Source: Tetradesmus obliquus
Taxonomy: Eukaryota; Chlorophyta; Chlorophyceae; Sphaeropleales; Scenedesmaceae
DNA: 64,000 nucleotides
Assembly: GCA_030272155.1 (NCBI GenBank)
Contig: CP126195.1
Span: forward strand, 1,719,001 to 1,783,000
Reading direction: 5' to 3'
A model generated the notes under the pieces. It was not told the DNA's origin. It saw only the letters and a program-made list of their open reading frames with translations, and did no database searches. The translations under genes were made by a program, and so were the position numbers. Below, in pieces: positions 56,339-64,000 of this stretch; positions within the stretch are counted from its first letter, which is position 1; each line of letters opens with the position of its first letter.

Positions 56339-59300
56339 AGATCTTGTGGGACCCCACGCTGGCTCTGATGCTGCTGCCTACTGTCAAGTTGTCAGCAGCC
56401 TGCATGCAGGCTTACACCGGCCCCCTGATGCCTGCAGCAGCAGCAGCAGCATCTGGTGATGCCATTGCAGCAGCAGCAGGTGATGGCAGCACAGCAGCAG
56501 CAGCAGCAGCAGCAGCGTTTGATGACTGGATGCAGCTGTGGCAGGAGGACTCTGCGGTGGGCTTGGAGCCCATCTGCATTGCAGACCACCTCAGGTGTGG
56601 CTGGCTCACTTGCTTGCTGCGTGCTGTTGTGCAGCATCCTGCTGTGCATAGCAGGTGCGGGCAGGACGATCACCAGCCATCATCCAAGGCTACAGCTGGA
56701 AGCTGCATTCATCAAACTGATAGACAAGTCTTGGGTGTTGCTGCTGCTGCCGTCGCTGCTGCTGCTGCTGCTGCCACTGCTGCTGCTGCTGCTGCTCATT
56801 GCAGCTACGCCATCATTCAAGGCTATCGCTGGAAGCCGAAGGAGTGGCCCAATGAGCCGCCACTGGTAGCGCTGCTGCCACACTAAACCACGGCTCATCA
56901 AGTGCTGCTGCTGCTGGTGCTGCTGCTGCTGCTGCTGCTGCTGCTTATTGCAGCTACGCCATCATTCAAGGCTATCGCTGGAAGCCGGAGGAGTGGCCCA
57001 ACGAGCCGTCTTTGGTGGCGCTGCTGTCGGCGCCCGAGCTGCACCTGCTCATGGCGCTGCACGCAGCAGCAGGCACGCAGCACAGGATGAACCTGAAGCG
57101 CGCAGCAGCAGCAGCAGCAGAGTCCACACAGGCGCAAAGCAGTTTCGAGGAATCAGCTACACAGCAGCAGGACCTGCAGCAGGAATCTGCAACAAACCAG
57201 CTGAAAGGCAAGTGGCAGCAGGACATCAGCTGAAAGGCAAGTGGCAGCAGGACATCAGCTGAAAGGCAAGCGGCAGCAGGACATCAGCTGAAAGGCAAGC
57301 GGCAGCAGGACATCAGCTGAAAGGCAAGTGGCAGCAGGACATCAGCTGAAAGGCAAGTGGCAGCAGGACATCAGCGCCGTGCCGGCCTGGCACGAGCGGG
57401 TGTTTTCTGCGTGCGGTCTGCCGCCTGGCGTGGATCTAACGGGTGTGTTTGTGCTGTGGGGTGATGACAGCCCTGCAACTGCGTCAGTGGCAGTGCTGGG
57501 CCTGGCACTGCAGATGATTGGCGGCGGCTTCTGGAACATGGTGAGGCAAGGGAAAGAATGTGTTGTTCTGTCACCCAACATAACTTAACAGAACATAACA
57601 GGAAGTGTTTTAAGTATTGAGTGTGTGTTTGTGGTGTTCAATAGGAGCTAAGCAGGCACAGTACCAAGAGGTGCAGCAGTGACTCCAGCAGCGCTAGCAG
57701 CAGTGGAAGTGCAGTCCTTTTTGTTGCAGCTGCGTATGTTGGATATTGAGTGCTTTGTGGGGTGCAGGTCAGGTTGTCTGCACTGCAATTGATGGAGGTG
57801 CAAGGCTGGCACTGTAGATGCTTTGACACGGCTGTTGCAGAAAGGCAGGAGATTTGTGCAGCTGCCAATGCTGATCCCTCAAGTGAAGCTGCATGAGGTT
57901 TGCAACTAGTTGCCCGTCACTATCCTGGCATGTTTGGCGACCTGTGCCTTACTGCTGCTGCTTTTCTGTGTAGCTGCGCTGGTGGGTCCTGTGCTGCTGG
58001 ACATCCTGCAAACCTGACTTTCAAACCACCTGCAACCTGCTGCTGCTGCTGCTGCTGAAGCTGCGCTGGTGGGTCCAGTGCTGCTGCAGCTGGGGCCTGT
58101 GATGCTGGAAATCCTGCAAACCTGACCTTTAAACCACCTGCAACCTGCTGCTGCTGCTGCTGTCGCTGCTGCTGCTGAAACTGCGCTGGTGGGCCCCGTG
58201 CTGCTGCAGCTGGGGCCTGTGCTGCTAGACATCCTTGACCGCTTCGAGCCATCAGCAGAGCCTGACGTGCAGCCCGAAGACATTGACGCGCTAACGGCTT
58301 GCTACAGTTCACTGGTGGCAGTGGCGGCACTGGCAGGTTGGTGTCTGTTGTGTGGGTGTGGGTCTGTGCGCTGCACATGGTTCTGCTTAGCAGCGTGATG
58401 TGCAGCCTGAAGACATCGATGCGCTGACGGCCTGCTATGCATCACTGGTGGCAGTGGCGGCACTGGCAGGTGGCTCTGATGTGTGGTTGCTGCTCATTAT
58501 AGTGCTTAGCAGCGTTGCAGACACTGGTACATCACATGCATGGCTACTGCAGCCTGATGTGCAGCCTGAGGATATCGATGCACTGACGGCTTGCTACAGT
58601 TCACTGGTGGCGGTGACGGCACTGGCAGGTGTGTTTTTTGGGTGTGCAGGTCAACAGCTGTGAAGGTGACGGCAACATGTAGTGCAGGCAGGTCAACAGC
58701 TGTGAAGGTGACGGCAACATGTAGTGCAGGCAGGTCAACAGCTGTGAAGGTGACGGCAACATGCAGTGCAGGCAGGCGCAGCAGTTGCAGTTGCCGCAGG
58801 AGCAGCAGGTCTTGGTTGCAGCGCCTGGGGTGCCTGATTGGGCTGGCATGTAGATACGGAGTGTGCATCGGGCGCCCTTGCTGTTGAAAGCCATGCTCAC
58901 CTCACTGCTGCTGCTGCGTTGCAGAAGGTTTCGCCAAAACCGGCCACATGGCGGCAGCGCTGCAGCAGCAGCCGGCGCTGCACTCCTTAGAGCTGGCGGT
59001 GCGTGCCAGCGCGGGCAACTTTGGCGACAGCCTGGGCCCCGATTTGCCTTCCTTTGTCCTCAAGCCTCTGCGGCAGGTGATTTCAACAAAGTGATTCACC
59101 TGGTACAACTATACACAACGTCGTTTCATCCGAGTAGGATACAGTCTGTCAGCGCCAGAGCCAGGTTCAGTCCTGCTTACATGCTGCAAAATGAAAACTC
59201 TCCCTTTACAACGATGTACTGCTGTCTTGTATTGGCCAGCCAGGCTTGCAGTCAAGTGGTTCTTATGCGCGCAGGGCTGCATGTGCTTGTAGGCGCCTTG

Positions 59301-60882
59301 TAGGGTGTGAAAGCAGCAGTCTTGCGCTGCTGTTGCTGCTCAATGGACTCCGATGAACCTGTTACTACCGCCGCTGCCGCCGCCGCCGCCGCTGCTGCTG
59401 CTGCTGCTGCTGCTGCAGCTGTACGATGATTCCAGCCCAGCAGTTGCCAAGCTGCTGCCCAACACATACAGGCCACCAGCCGCAGCAGCAGCAGCAGCAG
59501 GCTATTCCGGCCTTTCATACAGCAGCAGCAGCAGCGGTGAGGGCCCCAGGCCTGACGGCCTCCCCCTCTTCTCCCTTTTGCTGTCAGGCCTCAAGCTATA
59601 CACTGGCGTGGTGGGCAAAGCACCGCCGCAGCAGCAGCCGGCAGGGGCGCTGGAGCTGCTGATCTACTGTGCTGATGCGTTGGATCTGCTGCTGAAGATG
59701 AGTGAGCTAAATGAGGGCCCTGGAGGGGCCACTGCAGTGCGGCACCGCTGGCTGGTGCTGGCTGGGCGGCTGCTGGTCAGCACTGGGCAGGCACTGCAGG
59801 TGGGCTGATGACTTGTTGTTTACGTGTTATCAGCATGTCATTTGTGTGTAAGTTCTGTAAGGCCTGAAGGGTTGCTGGGGGCGCTGCTGCAGTGCCTGAT
59901 CAGCACCAGGCAGGCGCTGCAGGTAGGCTGAGGACGTGTTGTTGACGTGTTTTTGACATGTTATTTGTTTGTTAGTTCTGTAAGGCCTAAAGGGTTGCTG
60001 GGGGCACCACTGCAGTGCGGCACCGCTGGCTGGTGCTGGCTGGGCCGCTGCTGATCAGTACTGGGCAGGCGCTGCAGGTGGGCTGCTGATGGGTTGCTTG
60101 CGACGACCGTGCAAAACGAAACAAAATGCGCAAACTCAACTCCAACTGCTGCTGTTAGTGATGCTTGAACTGCTTGCTGGGCAAGGTGAGCTGTTGACGT
60201 GTCTAATTTACCTTCTGCAAGATGCCCCTTGCACAGGAGCCTTAGCTCCATGTCGCTGTCTCACCCGCCTGCCCAACACACTGTTCACTGTCTCGCGCTT
60301 CCGCTGCTGCAGGACCTGCGCGCAAACGTACGCAGCATCAATGCCAGCATCGGGCACATGCCCACAGACCCTCGCTTCCTGGCACACTGCCTTCAGTCCG
60401 TCACCAACAGCATCTCATGGCTTGGCGCAAGCCTTAACAAGCTGCAGCCGCCGGCAGTAGCAGACGCAGAGCTACAGCAGACCTTGCTGAGTCAGCAGCA
60501 GCAGCTGCACATGCTGCTGCTGCAGCAGGTGCTGCCGCGGCTGCGGCCGGATGTGGCTGATGCAACGCTGCTTACTGCGCAGTTTCTGGCGGAGCTGCAG
60601 GGGCTGCTGCCGGCAGGGTTTGCAGGGCAGCTGCGGGCGTTAGGAGAAGGCGTGTGTGGCCTGCTGCCGCTGCCGTTCTGCTGCAACAGCCCCAGCTGTG
60701 CGCGGTGTGAAGGGGCGGGGGAGGAGGCGAGTGTGAAGAATGGCAGGTGCTCAAGTTGCAAGGCTGCGCACTACTGCTGTGCGGGCTGCCAGAAGCAGCA
60801 CTGGAGTGTGCAGCACAAGGTGCTGTGCAAGGAGCTGAAGGCGCAGCCGGAGTCTGCTGCAGCGTGCCTGGAAGCTGCTTGA
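54761..60882 (+). CDS. Large protein with C-terminal MYND zinc finger, nine exons plus a repeat-derived GC-AG intron
   Basis: Exons are 54761-55261, 55403-55433, 55764-55933, 56341-56594, 56954-57540 (interrupted, see below), 58210-58336, 58925-59076, 59419-59799 and 60313-60882. Removing 145 bases of a 29-base repeat gives 875 aa in frame; leaving them gives a stop. The C-terminus (about 810-859) is a MYND finger: paired Cys in CNSPSCARC, GRCSSC, YCCAGCQ, then W..QH....CKE, typically a protein-interaction module. The rest is helical, Ala/Leu/Gln-rich and unrecognised, with conserved-looking blocks YAIIQGYRWKPEEWPNEP, HERVFSACGLPPG, DVQPEDIDALTACYSSLVAV and ALELLIYCADALDLLLKM. Introns carry partial copies of exons 5, 6 and 8. 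Large MYND-tailed proteins are common in chlorophytes, with unknown roles. The exon 6 acceptor is the least certain. Confidence 0.78.
56802..56886 (+). repeat. Intronic copy of MYND-gene exon 5 start with acceptor
   Basis: TTGCAG|CTACGCCATCATTCAAG and the following bases to GCGCTGCTG match the true exon 5 start at 56954 with few changes, then hit TAA. A third, more decayed copy lies at about 56674-56702. All sit behind CTG runs. Confidence 0.88.
57201..57374 (+). repeat. 29-base minisatellite (six copies) acting as a probable GC-AG intron
   Basis: Units start at 57201, 57230, 57259, 57288, 57317 and 57346. Each contains AAAG|GCAAGTGG, except copies 3 and 4 with GCAAGC. Read straight through, the frame meets TGA at the copy 1/2 border. 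Splicing at AG|GCAAGT of copy 1 to the same AG in copy 6 removes 57208-57352 (145 bases), leaves one unit coding QLKGKWQQDIS and restores the frame into AVPAWHERV. Confidence 0.85.
57969..58130 (+). repeat. Copies of the MYND-gene exon 6 start
   Basis: CTGCGCTGGTGGG.CC.GTGCTGCTG recurs at about 57975, 58066 and 58180, the last leading into the true exon. Each early copy continues GAAATCCTGCAAACCTGAC or similar and then a CTG run. Confidence 0.8.
58398..58631 (+). repeat. Two intronic copies of the MYND-gene exon 6 end
   Basis: The segment coding QPEDIDALTACY.SLVAV.ALAG (58270-58336) recurs at 58403-58470 and 58562-58629, each followed by a GGCAG|GT donor-like end. Synonymous as well as replacement changes are present, so these could be usable alternative exons or relics. 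Confidence 0.88.
58646..58774 (+). repeat. 42-base minisatellite, three copies, in an intron
   Basis: AGGTCAACAGCTGTGAAGG recurs at 58648, 58690 and 58732. The unit contains CAGGT, so it too carries a splice-like AG|GT. Confidence 0.9.
59149..59211. repeat. Dispersed repeat, copy 2 of 2
   Basis: It matches 33572-33634 and lies in the intron between exons 7 and 8 of the MYND gene. Confidence 0.85.
59875..60085 (+). repeat. Two intronic copies of the MYND-gene exon 8 end with donor
   Basis: The exon 8 end (CTGCAGTGCGGCACCGCTGG to GCACTGCAG|GTGGGCTGATG) recurs in shortened form at about 59882-59932 and more fully at 60008-60090. Intron text GTTAGTTCTGTAAGGCCT is copied as well. Confidence 0.88.
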
Positions 60883-61626
60883 GGTGTGGTGAATAAGGTT
60901 GGGCCGTTCTGGTTTGTCAGTTCGGGAAAGGGTTCGGTGGTTGCCCATTGAGCATGTCATTGGATCGGAAAATGGGCAGCGTCCCAATACGTAACGCAAC
61001 ACATGCGTTGTGCCCTATGTGCTGGCCGTCGGCGCCAGTGTAGCTGTTGGTTCCAGTATGCATGGCAGACGCTTGAAGGGGTCAGGCTTGTCTAATGACA
61101 GCGTTAATGGGGTCAATAGCGTTGGTGCTATGGCTTGATGGGTAACATGATGATGTCTAATGAGATCGTGGGCTTGCTGTGTTGGGTATGCAACGCAACA
61201 GATTCTGGCTGCAGCAAGCATTGTGGCACGAGAGCTGAAGCCATAGGCTGAACTTGACTCGACGTGAAAGATGCAACATACAAGGTTGTGCGTTCACGTG
61301 CACTCCTTGTTTAGTGCTCTCGGTAGCGTCAGCCTGAACCAAGTTCGTTGGACATCTGCACCGCTTTGCGCAGGCGTGTGTTTACCTGACAGCAGCAGTT
61401 GCGTTGCTGATAACTGCCTGGCCGGGCTTTCTGTGGGACGTCCTTTGCTCAGACCGATATGAAGGTGTCAGTGCCGTAATTGTTTTAAGATGATAACACT
61501 TACGGTGCTAGCATCTCATTTGCGGCAACAAATAGGTTGTGTCCGGAGGTTAGCTCCAGCTCCGCTCTCCCCACCTTCCAGCTGCCCCGGCTGCAGAACC
61601 ACAGCACCACAGCTACCCAAATGGGG
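60883..61626. other. Intergenic stretch
   Basis: No gene is seen. It contains the second member of the diverged dispersed repeat (60933-60992). Confidence 0.5.
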
Positions 61627-61632
61627 TATATA
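61627..61632 (+). promoter_or_regulatory. TATA box of the carbohydrate-binding-like gene
   Basis: TATATA lies 167 bases before the ATG at 61799, implying a leader of about 135-145 bases. Confidence 0.5.
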
Positions 61633-61798
61633 GTCTGGCTTCGAACAATGCTCCACCACCTTACTGACTTGTGTACTCAGCCGGCCCTCTTGCTTGCAAA
61701 GCAAAATTCGCGCGCGCGATAACCCTAAGCACGAACCAGCAACTGGAATTCAGCAACTGGAATCCCTGACATACATAAACTGTCCAACAGCTAGAAAC

Positions 61799-63415
61799 AT
61801 GTCTCGCTTTTCTTTTGCAGTGCTGTTCGCAGCTCTGCTGTGCACACATGTCGGTGACGCCTCCAGGCTCCTCACAGGTGGGTTGCAGCGATAAGCAGCA
61901 GCTGCAGCTCGCACCATGCACGCGACGGCAATGGCATGGCCTAACAGCAGTCAATGCGATACTATCAAGCAATCAATGCGGGCAGAGTCCTTGCATCTCC
62001 CGATTGGAGCAACAGCATGCCAGGCGTACAGCTAGGGCAATCATGCACCACAGCAAAGCCATTTCATAACCACCACTCACAAAACTCCGCCTTGCCTTGC
62101 TCTTCCTCTCCATTTCTACACGCAGCCAAGCCAACCACCACCCCATCGCCATCACCATCACCATCACCAGTTGCAGCAGCAACCGCCGCAGCATCGCCTT
62201 CACCAGCTGCAGCAATCGCAGCAGCACCAGCGCCCATCGACGGCTGCACCCCTCTTGCAGGATTCTCCGCAGGCTTTGAGCCCAACCAGTGGGCCCCCTT
62301 TGGCCTCAAGCTTCAAGGCAGCGGCAAGGGCTTTGCCATGATTCCAAGCAGCAGCGACAATGCAGCAACAGGGCAGTCTGGCGCAACAGTCACAGTCACA
62401 CAGCCAGGGTCGGCACTGTGGCATGTGCAGCTGTCCTCTGCGCCAACACGGCTGACAGCTGGCAAGTTTTACACGCTGCGCTACAGCGCCAAGAGCAGCG
62501 CGGCCTCATCCATGCAGGTGGCATTGGTGTCTGACGCAACCTGGAAGGTGAGCAATCAAGCCAGAACTGTTCGTATTTGTAGCTTGCCTGGTAGCGAAAC
62601 AGAATGACGCGATGTCAGTCACTTGTCGTTTGTATGTCTTTCTTTTGTCATTGTCGCTCACCCTGTCCTGCTGCTGCTGTCTTTTATGCTTGCAGGTATT
62701 CTTTGCCGAGCAGCCCAAGACCACCCCCTCCTTTGCCACTCGCACCACCGTGGACCTCACCCCGCCAGTATCAGGCAGCTACCTGCTCAATTTCGATGTG
62801 GGCCTGGCCCCAGTCAACACCACCTTTGCGTTTGATGACATCATGATCTGCGAGCAGTCCAAGCAGCTCAACACAGCGCCAAATTCAAATGCCAACTCAA
62901 ACAACCCTAAGGGTCAGGATCCTGCCGGCGTGCTCAGGACGGATACCAGCACTGGATTTGAAAAAGATGCTCCACTGCTGTTCAGGGCGCAGGTGACTCC
63001 ACCAGCTGAAGCATCTGTCAACATGCAGCTGCAAAGCAGCGCCGCAGCATCAACTGGTGCGTCTGGCGCCGCTGTAACCGTCAATACACCAAGCGACCAG
63101 CCGTGGCATGTGCAACTCGCCGGCCCTGCTGTGCCGCTGGATGCATCCAAATCTTACACCGTTCAAATCTCGCTGCGGCAGTTTGGCAGCAGCAATTCAA
63201 ACAAGGGCAACGTCCTGCAAGTGAACTGGGTGCAGCCAGAGGTGTGGATCCCTACTGCACTCAGCTCCATCCAGCCAACTGCCAGCTACACAACATACAC
63301 GCTGCCGGCAATGTCCCCTCCAAGCAGCGGGCTGTTTTACCTGACGGTGGATATGGGGAGTGTGGCGGCCGGCACGACACTGTACTTTGATGATATTCGG
63401 GTGTTTGAGGCGTAG
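61799..63415 (+). CDS. Secreted protein with two CBM4/9-like (galactose-binding-like) domains, three exons
   Basis: Exons are 61799-61877, 62126-62547 and 62696-63415 (406 aa, frame kept). Exon 1 is a signal peptide (MSRFSFAVLFAALLCTHVGDA). A Pro/Ser/Ala linker with (PS)n from a CACCAT repeat follows. Domain 1 (from about residue 60) reads GFSAGFEP, GATVTV, WHVQLSS, LTAGKFYTLRYSAKS, and ends TTFAFDDIMICE. Domain 2 repeats the plan: STGFEKDAP, GAAVTV, WHVQLAG, LDASKSYTVQIS, and ends TTLYFDDIRVFEA. The (G)FE start, W-HVQL, K.YT and FDDI end are typical of CBM4/9 jelly-roll modules, which bind sugars. No catalytic domain is present. A cell-wall or extracellular-matrix role is inferred. Confidence 0.8.
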
Positions 63416-64000
63416 TGCATGCATTGTCTGCATTGCCTGCATGGCCTGCATTTGCATCAGTGTGCTGGTTTCGATATCGGGGTGAGCTGATTGACAATCA
63501 ATCCAGTGGGTTGATGATGGGTAGTTCCGGTTTGTAAGCGCTGTCGATCGCCAGCGTGGTTGTGACATGTGAGTGGGTCTGTGACTGTTATTTTCAGCAG
63601 GGACTTCATCCAGCGGAGTGACTGCTGCAGCATCAAACCTTGGATCTGTCCACATGCCAGCGGCTGCTGCTGCTGCTGCTGCTTTGGCTGTGGCTTATTG
63701 TTTCTCAGCATGATTGTTGGTGGCCATCTCTCTTCATCTGCTTCACACCTCTCTGCTATCCCCCTCTTCTTTTACGCCCACTGCAACACGTGGGCGGGGA
63801 CTCCCCAGAAGCGTATCCTCAGGTGCTCTGCGCATCAATGCATGTCACTTGTTTGGCGCATCACCTCCTTTGGCCTCTGCAGGCTAATCCTTTGTGTTTT
63901 CACCTCTTCCCTTGCTTTGCGCTGGTCGAGCGACCTTCAGTTTCCAGTACAAGTACAAGTTTTACATGCGTTGGTGTGCTTCTGGTTCAGTGCCTTGGGC
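63416..64000. other. 3' flank of the carbohydrate-binding-like gene
   Basis: Holds a TGTAA at 63533-63537 and a short (CTG)n at 63663-63682. No further gene is supported before the window ends. Confidence 0.5.
63533..63537 (+). terminator. Possible TGTAA polyadenylation signal
   Basis: TGTAA lies 118 bases after the stop of the carbohydrate-binding-like gene, in the position expected for chlorophycean 3' ends. Confidence 0.4.

Overview
The window is nuclear DNA of a eukaryote, most likely a chlorophyte green alga (inference: perhaps Chlorophyceae/Sphaeropleales). The genes are intron-rich with GT-AG junctions and many tracts of (CTG)n/(CAG)n both in introns and in coding sequence, giving poly-Q, -A, -S and -L runs. 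TGTAA motifs lie 110-145 bases after two stops, and plant/alga-type families such as a TraB protein and a coilin are present. No rRNA, tRNA, bacterial operon or CRISPR was seen.

Layout. 1-7937: a 3562-base unit repeated head to tail about 2.2 times. Each unit carries a two-exon Tc1/mariner-IS630 type DDE transposase whose 806-base intron contains, on the opposite strand, an ORF with a Vsr/DUF559-like nuclease signature. 8089-19981: a 180-base satellite arranged as A/B dimers of 360 bases, about 33 dimers, with a higher-order pattern of variants. 19998-20640: a second, degenerate tandem repeat of about 180 bases. From 21.2 kb the DNA is genic: a TPMT-family thiol methyltransferase (21265-23619), a hAT transposon with perfect 8-base target duplications (24551-27670), a helical-repeat protein that may be TTI2 (27894-31204), an acidic hypothetical protein (31448-32740), a 3-kb gene-poor stretch, a TraB-family protein (35760-38926, minus), coilin (39266-43689, minus), epsilon-COP (44201-49385), a secreted cysteine-rich Sushi-like protein (50668-52673), a large MYND zinc-finger protein (54761-60882) and a secreted protein with two carbohydrate-binding-like domains (61799-63415).

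For every main multi-exon gene I joined exons at visible splice sites and found a total length divisible by three: 465 aa transposase, 325 aa methyltransferase, 542 aa hAT, 758 aa helical protein, 805 aa TraB, 990 aa coilin, 290 aa epsilon-COP, 424 aa Sushi-like, 875 aa MYND and 406 aa CBM-like protein.

The most unusual theme is that introns repeatedly contain partial tandem copies of the neighbouring exon edge together with its splice site. This is seen in the methyltransferase, TraB, coilin, epsilon-COP and MYND genes. In the MYND gene a 29-base unit containing a GC-AG type donor has been amplified sixfold, and the gene is readable only if five units are removed as an intron. This looks like intron birth by tandem duplication. 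The genes are otherwise unrelated housekeeping or secreted-protein genes and do not form a pathway.
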